Shown here: piece by piece, positions 1 through 7,652 of the stretch
Layout of the letters: each line of letters begins with the position of its first letter
Position numbering within the stretch: position 1 is the stretch's first letter
Source of the DNA: Acinetobacter sp. UBA3106
Lineage (GTDB): Bacteria; Pseudomonadota; Gammaproteobacteria; Pseudomonadales; Moraxellaceae
Direction: 5' to 3'
NCBI GenBank assembly: GCA_002365595.1
Contig: DFAM01000026.1
Span: 15,392 to 38,049, forward strand
DNA length: 22,658 nt
The notes under the pieces: model-generated
The model's input: the letters and a program-made list of their open reading frames with translations, nothing else
Database searches by the model: none
Told to the model about the DNA's origin: nothing
Program-made: the position numbers and the translations under genes

Positions 1-20
1 GCTATTTTCACCAGTTTAAT

Positions 21-34
21 TTGATGCTGATCAA
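21..34. promoter_or_regulatory. Perfect FNR/Anr-type dyad
   Basis: The sequence TTGATGCTGATCAA matches the FNR/Anr consensus TTGAT-N4-ATCAA at all ten conserved positions. It is centred about 120 bases upstream of the amidotransferase start at 148. It could equally serve a gene to the left of the window. That an FNR-family regulator binds here is inference; the match itself is read directly. Confidence 0.4.
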
Positions 35-147
35 AACCTTATTTTCCTTATCCATAAAATCGTAATGACTAGCGTGAATTGAGATTTACATTGGCCTGTT
101 GAGTATGCAAAATAGAAAAATCATGTATTTGCTGTTTGATCAAGATT

Positions 148-996
148 ATGTGCCAGTTGCTCGGAATGAATTGTGCTACGCCCACGGATGTAACTTTTTC
201 GTTTCGGGGCTTTTCTCAACGTGCCGGCGTTACATCCGACCACTGCGATGGTTTTGGCATTGCTTTTTTTGAAGATAAAGCCTGCCGACTTTTTGTCGAT
301 AATCAATCCGCGGTTGAATCTCCGATTGCCGAGCTGATCCGGAATTACCCCATTAAATCACGCAATGTGATTGCGCATATCCGTAAGGCCACGCAAGGCA
401 AAATTAATCTGGAAAATTCACATCCCTTTAGCCGTGAGCTTTGGGGACGGCAGTGGATTTTTGCCCATAATGGTGATTTGCATGACTTCAACCCGACTTT
501 ATCCGGTCGATTTACTCCGGTGGGCAATACCGATAGCGAACGTGCGTTCTGTTTTCTGCTAGATCAATTGGTGCTGAAATTTGGTTATCATGAACCCAAG
601 CTTGATCAAATTTTTGATTTATTAACAGAAATATCTCCTAAAATAGCCGAACACGGAACATTCAATTTCTGCTTATCGAATGGTCAGGCGCTGTTTACTT
701 ATGCCATCACCAAACTCCATTGGCTGGTAAGGGAATATCCTTTCAAACCGGCACAACTGATTGATCTGGATGTAGAAGTTGATTTCAGTCAGGTAACGAC
801 ACCAGAAGATCGTGTGGCTGTGATTACCACAGAACCTTTAACCCAAAATGAAACCTGGACCGCTTTTGTGCCAGGAGAGATGATTTTATTTCGGGATGGT
901 CGACCTGTTCGACATCAATTGACCCATATTGAGCGTCTAGAACGTGAACGATTAGATCCGACATTAAAACGAATCACCAAGGCTGATCAATATTAA
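148..996 (+). CDS. yafJ: YafJ-like class II glutamine amidotransferase
   Basis: Predicted 282-residue protein with an N-terminal nucleophile (Ntn) glutaminase fold, resembling E. coli YafJ. The family releases ammonia from glutamine; the acceptor for YafJ-type stand-alone proteins is not established. The frame is open from a TTG at 136, but ATG 148 is preferred because it gives MCQLLGMNC. The second residue, Cys, is the catalytic nucleophile exposed when Met is removed. Other family landmarks are HIRKATQG (substrate Arg region), AHNGDL (oxyanion-hole Asn-Gly) and NTDSERAF. No strong ribosome binding site is visible. A hairpin terminator follows at 1025-1048, so the gene looks monocistronic. 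The family is sure; the biological substrate is unknown. Confidence 0.92.
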   Translation: MCQLLGMNCATPTDVTFSFRGFSQRAGVTSDHCDGFGIAFFEDKACRLFVDNQSAVESPIAELIRNYPIKSRNVIAHIRKATQGKINLENSHPFSRELWGRQWIFAHNGDLHDFNPTLSGRFTPVGNTDSERAFCFLLDQLVLKFGYHEPKLDQIFDLLTEISPKIAEHGTFNFCLSNGQALFTYAITKLHWLVREYPFKPAQLIDLDVEVDFSQVTTPEDRVAVITTEPLTQNETWTAFVPGEMILFRDGRPVRHQLTHIERLERERLDPTLKRITKADQY

Positions 997-1024
997 TTGC
1001 ACAGTACTTGAGATGAAGAATTAG

Positions 1025-1048
1025 AGCCAGATAGATGAATATCTGGCT
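1025..1048 (+). terminator. Rho-independent terminator after the amidotransferase gene
   Basis: A 9-bp perfect stem, AGCCAGATA / TATCTGGCT, has a 6-base loop and is followed by a T-rich tail (TTATTATTTAT). It lies about 30 bases after the stop codon. Confidence 0.8.
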
Positions 1049-1412
1049 TTATTATTTATGATGAGTTGAAGTATTTTAAAATTTTATTGCCAGATTTTAA
1101 TCTTTCGGGCTGTTAGATATTTTTATATAATCGTACTATATTTTTTGAGTATAATTAAAAAATGAATTTAAAAATTATAGTTTATAAAATTATATAAACG
1201 CTTGAATAAAGCATATTTTTTTAATAATTATGGTTAAAAAATACTTTATCTTTTTGGTCGGAGTTTATATATAAATAAATACATATCAAATGGTTATGAA
1301 ATTGATAAGAAAAAACCTTGAAAGCCGACTATTTTAGTTCATTTTTATTTGTTGAATATCAATATATTATTAATTTATGTGATTAATTATTTATATTTAT
1401 AGGGTGGTCGTA
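1049..1412. other. Gene-free, very AT-rich intergenic stretch
   Basis: About 360 bases of almost pure A/T with many T and A runs. No convincing reading frame is present. It must contain the promoter of the hemerythrin gene, but the composition makes any single -10/-35 call unreliable. The dyad TTGAATATCAA at 1352-1362 lacks the FNR spacing. The composition would suit H-NS-type silencing or curved DNA, which is inference. Confidence 0.6.
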
Positions 1413-1868
1413 ATGAAAATGAAATGGGTTCCAGAATATAATACTGGTATCGATGTGATTGACGATCAGCATAAACGAATTCTTGATTATATTAATGAAA
1501 TTCAAGATTGTTCTGAAACTACCGATCGGGCCCGTATTAAACAGATTCTTGAAAATATTATTGATTATACTCAATCACATTTTACCTTTGAAGAGTCATT
1601 ACAAGAAGAAGCAGGTTATAAATATCGGGTTCCGCATAAGCGTGTGCATGATTTATTTATTAAAAAGATTGAATCATACCGTGACCGTTTTGAAATGGGA
1701 CAGGCGATTGAAACAGAGTTACATGAAGTACTTTCAAAATGGCTGATTAATCATATTCAGCACGATGATGCTGATTATGTCGGTGCCGTAAAAGAAAACA
1801 TGATCGGCCTTATTAAAGAAAAAGAACAGAAAAAAGGCAAAAACTGGTTTGCTCGTTTTTTCTCATAA
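1413..1868 (+). CDS. Bacteriohemerythrin, single-domain O2-binding protein
   Basis: Predicted 151-residue cytoplasmic four-helix protein. The carboxylate-bridged di-iron site is complete: His20 (in DDQHKRILDYINE), His56 and Glu60 (HFTFE), His75 and His79 (HKRVH), His114 and Asp119 (HIQHDD). In this family the site binds O2 reversibly for storage, delivery or sensing; some members bind NO. ATG 1413 is preferred over the in-frame GTG 1404 because AGGGTGG at 1401-1407 then sits at proper ribosome-binding spacing. The C-terminus is short and basic (KEKEQKKGKNWFARFF), with no fused signalling domain. A very AT-rich gap precedes it and a terminator follows, so it is probably transcribed alone. Confidence 0.93.
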   Translation: MKMKWVPEYNTGIDVIDDQHKRILDYINEIQDCSETTDRARIKQILENIIDYTQSHFTFEESLQEEAGYKYRVPHKRVHDLFIKKIESYRDRFEMGQAIETELHEVLSKWLINHIQHDDADYVGAVKENMIGLIKEKEQKKGKNWFARFFS

Positions 1869-1917
1869 CACGTTAAACGAGATAACAATAATTAAAAAAA
1901 GATAATAATCCTGCGCG

Positions 1918-1954
1918 GCAAATCATTAGGCATGATGGTTTGCTTTTTCTTTTT
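1918..1954 (+). terminator. Rho-independent terminator after hemerythrin
   Basis: GCAAATCAT pairs with ATGAT-GG-TTTGC (a two-base bulge) around a 5-base loop. TTTTTCTTTTT follows. Confidence 0.75.
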
Positions 1955-2009
1955 GATTTTCCCCTATGACAAAGGCAAAATAGCGACAGACTTTTTTTAG
2001 GAACGCATC

Positions 2010-3092
2010 ATGCAGGACAATGCTATGACACGATGGCTATCAGCGCTGATGGCATTTTGCTTATCTTTTATTATCATTGCCACATTAGCACCGATGGTAG
2101 GAATTCAGCTTGATCGCCAGCTTGATTTTTGGCTGTTATGGTTAGCGACCATGCTTATTTTGGCCTTACCGATCTGCTATTTAGAAATTGCTTTGGCAAA
2201 GCGCTCTAAAACCACAGCTTTAAATGCTTTGTCCAGCTTGACGCGTGATGCTGATGCGTCGCAAAAATGGCGTATCGTAGGCTGGTTGGCCGTAGTGTTT
2301 ATTCCTTTCTTGGCCGGAGGGATGCTGTCCAATGCGAGCCAGTTACTTGGGCATTTTGCCGGTAATGGAATTGCACCTCAGTTTTTATTTATTGGCTTAG
2401 CTATTGCTGCAATTTTACTTTCATTTGCACCACGAAAAATTATTCTGTTTTTAACTGTAATAGAGGTTTTTGCTTCTTTAATTCTGGCCAATGTGATGGG
2501 AACTGCTTTACCTGCTTGGCATGTGACCCCGGTTGAATTTAGCGAGTGGGGCAGTGCAACTGTACTGGCATTGGTGGCCAGCGGTCTAGGTATGGGCTTG
2601 TACTGGCAAAGTAGTCTGGCAACTGTTCAACAGCAAGATGCTGCAAGCAAAACCGTATTGCCGATCTGGATTGCCCAGTTACTCGCCGTGATTGCTTTCG
2701 GTTTCTTTGCGGCCAATGCGCAAATTCCGAGTTATGCTTTTGTTATTGCAGTGGTGAGCACCGCGGCATTGTTATTGCAAATGGTGCGTGAGCAGTTGTT
2801 GCAGCGTCAGTTAAATATCGTGATTCAATGGCTGATTATTTTGGTCGCGGTATTGGTTTGGGGCATTCCAGCCATCAGTCCAGTGTTTAATAGCGTGCTG
2901 ATGCTTTGGGGCTTAGTTATCTGCCTGATCTATGCCATTTTTGCCGGATGGATCATGAAGATTAGTCATCTGCGTAAATCGATGAATTTCAGCAATGAGT
3001 TATTTTATAACTTATGGCGTATTGCTGTGCGTGTGGTATTACCCATTTCGATTATCTTGGCGATGATCGCAATCATTGGGCAATTGTTCTAA
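2010..3092 (+). CDS. Polytopic membrane protein, divergent NSS-like transporter
   Basis: Predicted 360-residue inner-membrane protein with roughly ten hydrophobic segments. The region around residues 45-105 resembles TM2-TM3 of the sodium:neurotransmitter symporter family: LALPICYLEIALAKRSKTTA, then KWRIVGWLAVV. The canonical TM1 signature of that family (unwound GNLWRFPY-type segment, which makes sodium and substrate contacts) is not visible. The protein is also shorter than typical bacterial members (about 440-500 residues). It may therefore be a derived or non-transporting relative. AGGAA at 1999-2003 supports ATG 2010. Its stop codon overlaps the rnfH start by one base (TAATG), suggesting translational coupling. 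Substrate unknown; family call moderate. Confidence 0.6.
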   Translation: MQDNAMTRWLSALMAFCLSFIIIATLAPMVGIQLDRQLDFWLLWLATMLILALPICYLEIALAKRSKTTALNALSSLTRDADASQKWRIVGWLAVVFIPFLAGGMLSNASQLLGHFAGNGIAPQFLFIGLAIAAILLSFAPRKIILFLTVIEVFASLILANVMGTALPAWHVTPVEFSEWGSATVLALVASGLGMGLYWQSSLATVQQQDAASKTVLPIWIAQLLAVIAFGFFAANAQIPSYAFVIAVVSTAALLLQMVREQLLQRQLNIVIQWLIILVAVLVWGIPAISPVFNSVLMLWGLVICLIYAIFAGWIMKISHLRKSMNFSNELFYNLWRIAVRVVLPISIILAMIAIIGQLF

Positions 3093-3415
3093 TGAGTGAA
3101 ACACAACAGGTTTGGGTCGCCTATGCGGCTCCGAAGCAACAGTTTCATATTGCAGTGCCTTTTCAGCAAGGAATGACTGCTCTAGAAGCAATTGAACAAA
3201 GTGGTATTCGGGCACAAGTTGACTTGGCAGAACCGCTTGCTTTGGGAATTTTTGGTGTGCGTTTGAAAGATCTGCATCACCTCTTGCAAGCTGGTGACCG
3301 TGTCGAGATTTATCGTCCGCTAACTATCAATCCGAAGGATATTCGACGCAACCGTGCAGCAGCAAACCCGGTGGGACGTTATTGTCGCGGAAATCGCTTT
3401 AAACAATTGAAGTAA
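3092..3415 (+). CDS. rnfH: RnfH-family ubiquitin-like protein
   Basis: Predicted 107-residue small beta-grasp protein of the RnfH (RatB/YfjF) family. The open frame begins at 3014, but ATG 3092 gives MSETQQVWVAYAAPKQQF, which fits the family's N-terminus, and overlaps the upstream stop by one base. Conserved landmarks are GMTALEAIEQSGI, LGIFGVRLKD and GDRVEIYRPLTINPKDIRRNRA. No rnf respiratory operon is present here. The family commonly sits beside bamE, as it does here and in Pseudomonas and E. coli. Molecular function in this setting is not established. It ends at a terminator shared with bamE. Confidence 0.9.
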   Translation: MSETQQVWVAYAAPKQQFHIAVPFQQGMTALEAIEQSGIRAQVDLAEPLALGIFGVRLKDLHHLLQAGDRVEIYRPLTINPKDIRRNRAAANPVGRYCRGNRFKQLK

Positions 3416-3421
3416 CAAGAA

Positions 3422-3447
3422 AAACCCCTCAATGAGGGGTTTATTTT
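3422..3447. terminator. Bidirectional terminator between rnfH and bamE
   Basis: CCCCTC-AAT-GAGGGG is flanked by AAA and TTT that extend the stem. T-rich tails on both strands serve the convergent rnfH (plus) and bamE (minus) genes. Confidence 0.85.
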
Positions 3448-3460
3448 TATTTTAAAGCCG

Positions 3461-3859
3461 CTATAGTGGTGGCGCAGTTAAAATCGCTTCTTTTGAGCCA
3501 GGTAAGCCGGGTTGAGACTCTGGAATAGTTTCCAGGCCTTCAATTTTGATGACAGTACCGGTTTGATCGAAGTAAATTCTTAAATGTTGACCATGGGCTG
3601 CAGGAATGTTGGCTTTTTTAGCATAAGTTCCTGGGATATAGTTATAGATGTAGTCCCAACGTAAAGGATTCATTGGATCGGTTACTGTAGGGCTGCCCAG
3701 CAAAAAGCGAACTTGTTGGTGGCTCATACCGACTTGAATTTTTGATGCTTGTGCTTGAGTTAATGGTGTCCCTTGGGGAATATCAACTTTATAAACGCCC
3801 AAGGTCGAACAGCCTGCGAGCAGTGAAGTGACGAATAACGTCAACATGATTTTTTGCAT
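3461..3859 (-). CDS. bamE: Outer membrane assembly lipoprotein BamE (SmpA/OmlA)
   Basis: Predicted 132-residue lipoprotein of the BAM complex, which inserts beta-barrel proteins in the outer membrane. The signal peptide ends in the lipobox LLAGC, with Cys17 as the lipidated residue. The mature part shows the family's hallmark stretch IQVGMSHQQVRFLLGSPTVTDP, then RWDYIYNY and LRIYFDQTGTVIKIEG. A Pro/Ala-rich tail follows the folded domain. It is divergent from fur across 112 bases and convergent with rnfH. This rnfH-bamE-fur block is conserved in Pseudomonas. Confidence 0.95.
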   Translation of the reverse strand: MQKIMLTLFVTSLLAGCSTLGVYKVDIPQGTPLTQAQASKIQVGMSHQQVRFLLGSPTVTDPMNPLRWDYIYNYIPGTYAKKANIPAAHGQHLRIYFDQTGTVIKIEGLETIPESQPGLPGSKEAILTAPPL

Positions 3860-3921
3860 TTTGCTACACTATCCCAAATTAATTATGATGCATTTGATCC
3901 ACGGATAGATCATACTGCATC

Positions 3922-3950
3922 TTAACTTTGTTGCATATTCCAACTTTAAA
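3922..3950 (+). promoter_or_regulatory. Possible sigma-70 promoter of fur
   Basis: TTAACT (3922-3927) and TTTAAA (3945-3950) each match consensus at four of six positions with an ideal 17-base spacer, about 20 bases before the fur start. No good Fur-box repeat (GATAAT-type) is visible in the bamE-fur gap. Confidence 0.35.
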
Positions 3951-3971
3951 TTTGTTGAGAGACCCTTTTAC

Positions 3972-4409
3972 ATGCCTATTTCAAATCAAGATTTACGCAA
4001 AGCTGGACTTAAAGTTACGCTTCCACGAATAAAAATATTGGAATTATTAGAAAATTCAAGACAACATCATTTAAGCGCAGAAGATATTTATAAGACTCTA
4101 CTTGAACAGGGTGAAGATGTCGGTTTAGCAACTGTGTACCGCGTGTTAACACAGTTTGAAGCTGCGGGTATTATTCAACGTCATCATTTTGAAAATAATC
4201 ATTCAGTTTTCGAAATTATGCAAGAAGATCACCACGATCATATTGTCTGCCAGAACTGCAATAAGGTGGTTGAATTCACCAATGACGTGATTGAACATCA
4301 GCAACATGAAGTGGCTGAAAAGTTCGGTTTCACTTTAACCGGTCACTCTTTAAATCTTTATGGTTATTGCGATGCAGCTGAATGCCAGGAAGCATTACGT
4401 AAAAAATAA
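3972..4409 (+). CDS. fur: Ferric uptake regulator Fur
   Basis: Predicted 145-residue iron-responsive repressor. The N-terminal winged helix (about 1-83) contains GLATVYRVLTQFEAAGI, the recognition helix of the family. The dimerisation and metal domain carries HHDH at 87-90 and four cysteines: C93 and C96 (CQNC), C133 and C138. This is the structural-zinc arrangement of classical Fur. The length is normal for the family. It is transcribed divergently from bamE and closed by a strong hairpin terminator. With iron it is expected to repress uptake genes; none of its likely targets lies in this window. Confidence 0.96.
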   Translation: MPISNQDLRKAGLKVTLPRIKILELLENSRQHHLSAEDIYKTLLEQGEDVGLATVYRVLTQFEAAGIIQRHHFENNHSVFEIMQEDHHDHIVCQNCNKVVEFTNDVIEHQQHEVAEKFGFTLTGHSLNLYGYCDAAECQEALRKK

Positions 4410-4427
4410 CACTGACTTAGAATCAGT

Positions 4428-4464
4428 AAAAAAAACAGGCTTCATTTGAAGCCTGTTTTTTTTT
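4428..4464. terminator. Bidirectional terminator between fur and pilU
   Basis: ACAGGCTTC-ATTT-GAAGCCTGT forms a 9-bp perfect stem. An A-run before it and a T-run after it make it work for both convergent genes. Confidence 0.88.
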
Positions 4465-4494
4465 ATATATTAGATTCGCATTTTAGTCCCAGGA

Positions 4495-5616
4495 TTAAGC
4501 CTGGCCATCAAAGGTAATATTTGAACTGGCACGCATTAAGCGATCACCACCTTCTTCAGACAACTTGATTTGCAAACGCAGATCGTTTGGTGAATCGGCG
4601 TGTTTCAATGCATCTTTATAGGTAATCTGCTTGGCTTTATACAAGTCAAACAAGGCTTGGTCAAAGGTTTGCATGCCCAGTTCACGTGAACGTTTCATCA
4701 AATCCTTAATTTCGTGCACATCCCCTTTACGGATCAGGTCAGAAATTAAAGGTGAGTTGATCAGGATTTCAATTGCAGCACGACGTGAATTGCCGTCCAC
4801 GGTTGGAATCAACTGCTGCGCAACCACTGCTTTTAAATTAAGCGACAAGTCCATAAATAACTGGCTATGACGGTCAGCTTCAAAGAAGTGAATAATACGG
4901 TCAATCGCCTGGTTGGCATTGTTGGCGTGCAGGGTGGCAAAAACCAGGTGACCGGTTTCGGCAAAGGCAATGGCATAATCCATGGTTTCACGTGAACGAA
5001 TCTCACCAATCAGAATTACGTCGGGTGCTTGACGCAGGGTATTTTTCAACGCGATTTCAAAAGTGTCCGTATCAATTCCGACTTCACGCTGGGTAATAAT
5101 ACAGCCCGCATGTTCATGAATGAATTCGATCGGGTCTTCAATGGTGATGATATGACCTTTAGAATTCTGGTTGCGGTAACCAATAATTGACGCCAAAGAG
5201 GTCGATTTACCGGTACCCGTTGCACCAACAAAAATGATGATGCCACGTTTGGTCATCGCCAGTTCTTTTAAAATAGGCGGTAACTTGAGGTCATCCATGG
5301 TTGGAATCACGGTTTCAATACGACGAAGCACCATACCTGGCTGATCGCGCTGTTGAAATGCGCTGACACGGAAACGCGCTGTTTTATCTCGGTTATTGAT
5401 GGCGAAGTTACATTCGCGTGTTTCGGCAAATTCTTTACGCTGCTTATCACTCATAATCGAGTTTAAAAGCTGTCCCACAACTTCGCCAGTCAGTTTGGTT
5501 TTTGCAATAGGTACAATCTGACCATTAATTTTCATGGATGGTTCAACATCAGCCGTAATAAACAAGTCTGATGCCTGTTGTTGAACCATCAAATTGAGCA
5601 AGTCATTAAAATCCAT
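4495..5616 (-). CDS. pilU: Type IV pilus ATPase PilU
   Basis: Predicted 373-residue PilT-like hexameric ATPase that assists PilT-dependent pilus retraction. Visible motifs are Walker A GATGTGKS (131-138), Asp box HIITIEDPIE (155-164), Walker B DVILIGE (199-205) and His box TGHLVFATLH (221-230). The N-terminal PAS-like part starts MDFNDLLNLMVQQQASDLF, typical of PilU, and the C-terminal extension is acidic and longer than in PilT. It lies 26 bases downstream of pilT on the same strand, with a G-rich ribosome-binding site in the gap, so the two form an operon. Its transcript ends at the hairpin shared with fur. Confidence 0.95.
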   Translation of the reverse strand: MDFNDLLNLMVQQQASDLFITADVEPSMKINGQIVPIAKTKLTGEVVGQLLNSIMSDKQRKEFAETRECNFAINNRDKTARFRVSAFQQRDQPGMVLRRIETVIPTMDDLKLPPILKELAMTKRGIIIFVGATGTGKSTSLASIIGYRNQNSKGHIITIEDPIEFIHEHAGCIITQREVGIDTDTFEIALKNTLRQAPDVILIGEIRSRETMDYAIAFAETGHLVFATLHANNANQAIDRIIHFFEADRHSQLFMDLSLNLKAVVAQQLIPTVDGNSRRAAIEILINSPLISDLIRKGDVHEIKDLMKRSRELGMQTFDQALFDLYKAKQITYKDALKHADSPNDLRLQIKLSEEGGDRLMRASSNITFDGQA

Positions 5617-5642
5617 AATAAGAACCCCAATCCGTTTTCAAC

Positions 5643-6680
5643 TTATAGGAATGATTCTGGTTGTTTCGCCATTGTGCGGGCAGTTTGCGGACTGATCACG
5701 CCTTTTGAAACCAAGGTTTTTAAGCTTTGATCAAGTGTGGTCATGCCGTAGTTGGCACCGGTTTGAATGGCAGAATACATTTGCGCCACTTTGTTTTCAC
5801 GGATCAGGTTACGGATAGCTGGAATACCAATCATGATTTCGTGTGCAGCGACACGTCCACCGCCATTTTTCTTGAGCAGGGTTTGTGAAATCACGGCTTG
5901 TAATGATTCAGACAACATGGCACGTACCATGTCTTTTTCTTCAGCCGGGAATACGTCAATCACACGGTCAATGGTTTTTGCCGCAGAGGTGGTATGTAGG
6001 GTACCGAACACCAAATGACCGGTTTCAGCGGCAGTTAAGGCCAAGCGGATAGTTTCAAGGTCACGCATCTCACCGACCAGGATAATATCCGGGTCTTCAC
6101 GCAGTGCTGAACGAAGCGCTTCATTAAAGCCATGAGTATCACGATGCACTTCACGCTGGTTGACCAGGCATTTTTTGGATTCGTGCACAAATTCGATTGG
6201 GTCTTCTACTGTTAAAATATGGTCATAACGCTGATCGTTAATATAGTCGATCATGGCAGCCAGCGTGGTTGATTTACCTGAACCGGTCGGTCCGGTTACC
6301 AGTACGATACCGCGCGGGAAATTACAAATATCTTTGAAGATTTGACCCATGCCCAAATCTTCAATAGTGAGTACTTTTGAAGGAATGGTACGGAATACCG
6401 CACCTGCACCACGGTTCTGGTTAAATGCGTTGACACGGAAACGGGCTACCCCTGGAACTTCAAATGAAAAGTCAGTCTCTAACTTTTCTTCAAAATCACG
6501 ACGCTGTTTATCATTCATAATGTCATACACAAGTTTGTGTACTTCTTTATGTTCCAAAGCAGGCAGGTTAATACGGCGAACTTCACCATCGACACGGATC
6601 AGTGGCGGCATCCCCGCAGATAAGTGTAAATCTGATGCCCCGTTTTTAGCTGAAAATGCTAAAAGTTCAGTAATATCCAT
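5643..6680 (-). CDS. pilT: Type IV pilus retraction ATPase PilT
   Basis: Predicted 345-residue hexameric motor that depolymerises type IV pili, needed for twitching motility and, in Acinetobacter, DNA uptake. Motifs are Walker A GPTGSGKST (130-138), Asp box HILTVEDPIE (154-163), Walker B DIILVGE (198-204) and His box TGHLVFGTLH (220-229). The C-terminal AIRNLIRE motif (288-295), essential for retraction in PilT, is intact. GGGGAAATT before the ATG gives a ribosome-binding site. It is first in the pilT-pilU operon and divergent from yggS, the arrangement also found in Pseudomonas. Confidence 0.97.
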   Translation of the reverse strand: MDITELLAFSAKNGASDLHLSAGMPPLIRVDGEVRRINLPALEHKEVHKLVYDIMNDKQRRDFEEKLETDFSFEVPGVARFRVNAFNQNRGAGAVFRTIPSKVLTIEDLGMGQIFKDICNFPRGIVLVTGPTGSGKSTTLAAMIDYINDQRYDHILTVEDPIEFVHESKKCLVNQREVHRDTHGFNEALRSALREDPDIILVGEMRDLETIRLALTAAETGHLVFGTLHTTSAAKTIDRVIDVFPAEEKDMVRAMLSESLQAVISQTLLKKNGGGRVAAHEIMIGIPAIRNLIRENKVAQMYSAIQTGANYGMTTLDQSLKTLVSKGVISPQTARTMAKQPESFL

Positions 6681-6721
6681 AATTTCCCCGAGTTCATTTA
6701 AATGTTATTTATTTTGATAGA

Positions 6722-6750
6722 ATAATAAGGCTTTCCCTGAGCTTAACCAA
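6722..6750 (-). promoter_or_regulatory. Possible promoter of pilTU
   Basis: On the minus strand, TTGGTT (6750-6745) and TATTAT (6727-6722) are 17 bases apart. This leaves about 35 bases of leader before pilT. The -10 matches consensus at five of six positions, the -35 at three. Confidence 0.4.
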
Positions 6751-6779
6751 CAGTTAGTTTAAAGGGAAGGCAAAAAAAG

Positions 6780-7490
6780 ATGAATGAAATGAGAACCTCG
6801 TCAATGAATAGTCTTCAACAGTCACGAAATCAAGTTATACAGCAAATTGAAGAGGCCTGTAAACACGCCCGGCGCGATGTAGGAAGCGTGCATTTGCTGG
6901 CGGTTTCAAAGACCCATCCAAGTGAGTCTTTACGTGAGATGTACCAAGCCGGACAACGTGCATTTGGAGAAAATTATTTACAGGAAGCCTTAGATAAAAT
7001 TGAATCTTTAACTGATCTGGATATTGAATGGCATTTTATTGGTCATGTGCAGCGCAACAAAACTAAACATCTGGCAGAAAAGTTTGCCTGGGTACATGGG
7101 GTAGACCGTTTGATTATTGCAGAGCGCTTGTCGAATCAGCGTGAGGCGACGCAGGTGCCTTTGAATATCTGTTTGCAGGTCAATATTGATGCGCAAGACA
7201 CTAAAGATGGTTGCCAGCCGGATGAAGTGGCGGGATTGGTTAAAAGTATTAGCCAGCTTCCACATTTAAAACTGCGTGGCTTGATGGTGATTCCTGCTCC
7301 CAATAATCCACAAGCGTTTAAAGATGCCAAAGCCTTGTTCGACACTGTCAAAATCGAACATGCCCATCCTGAAGATTGGGATACCTTAAGCATGGGTATG
7401 TCAGGTGATATGAATGAGGCGATTGCCGCCGGTTCGACTATGGTTCGTGTGGGTACGGCCTTGTTTGGTGCACGGGATTATTCAAAATAA
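6780..7490 (+). CDS. yggS: YggS-type PLP homeostasis protein
   Basis: Predicted 236-residue PLP-binding barrel protein (YggS/PROSC/PipY family), which buffers pyridoxal phosphate and has no known catalytic reaction. Lys44 in LLAVSKTHP is the residue expected to form the Schiff base. Further family motifs are FGENYLQEA, WHFIGHVQRNK, LMVIPAP and SMGMSGDMNEAIAAGSTMVR, followed by VGTALFGAR. GGGAAGG at 6764-6770 supports ATG 6780, although in-frame ATGs at 6789 and 6804 are possible. It is divergent from pilT and ends at a clear terminator. Confidence 0.95.
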   Translation: MNEMRTSSMNSLQQSRNQVIQQIEEACKHARRDVGSVHLLAVSKTHPSESLREMYQAGQRAFGENYLQEALDKIESLTDLDIEWHFIGHVQRNKTKHLAEKFAWVHGVDRLIIAERLSNQREATQVPLNICLQVNIDAQDTKDGCQPDEVAGLVKSISQLPHLKLRGLMVIPAPNNPQAFKDAKALFDTVKIEHAHPEDWDTLSMGMSGDMNEAIAAGSTMVRVGTALFGARDYSK

Positions 7491-7521
7491 AGTATCTATA
7501 TCGAGCCATATTGAACATTTG

Positions 7522-7548
7522 AAAACTGAACTTTAGGGTTCAGTTTTT
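7522..7548 (+). terminator. Rho-independent terminator of yggS
   Basis: AAAACTGAAC / GTTCAGTTTT forms a perfect 10-bp stem with a 6-base loop, ending in a T run. Confidence 0.85.
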
Positions 7549-7652
7549 GCTTTAAAAATTGAGCTTTCCACTAAAGTTGAGTACAAAAGAAAGCGTCTAA
7601 GGAAATAGTCTGTATAAAAATCATTTATTCGACTAATAAAATAGGGAAGTTT

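Noticed and set aside
1352..1362. TTGAATATCAA as a possible FNR-type site before the hemerythrin gene.
   Set aside because: The half-site spacing is too short for the FNR consensus and the surroundings are nearly all A/T, where such dyads arise easily.
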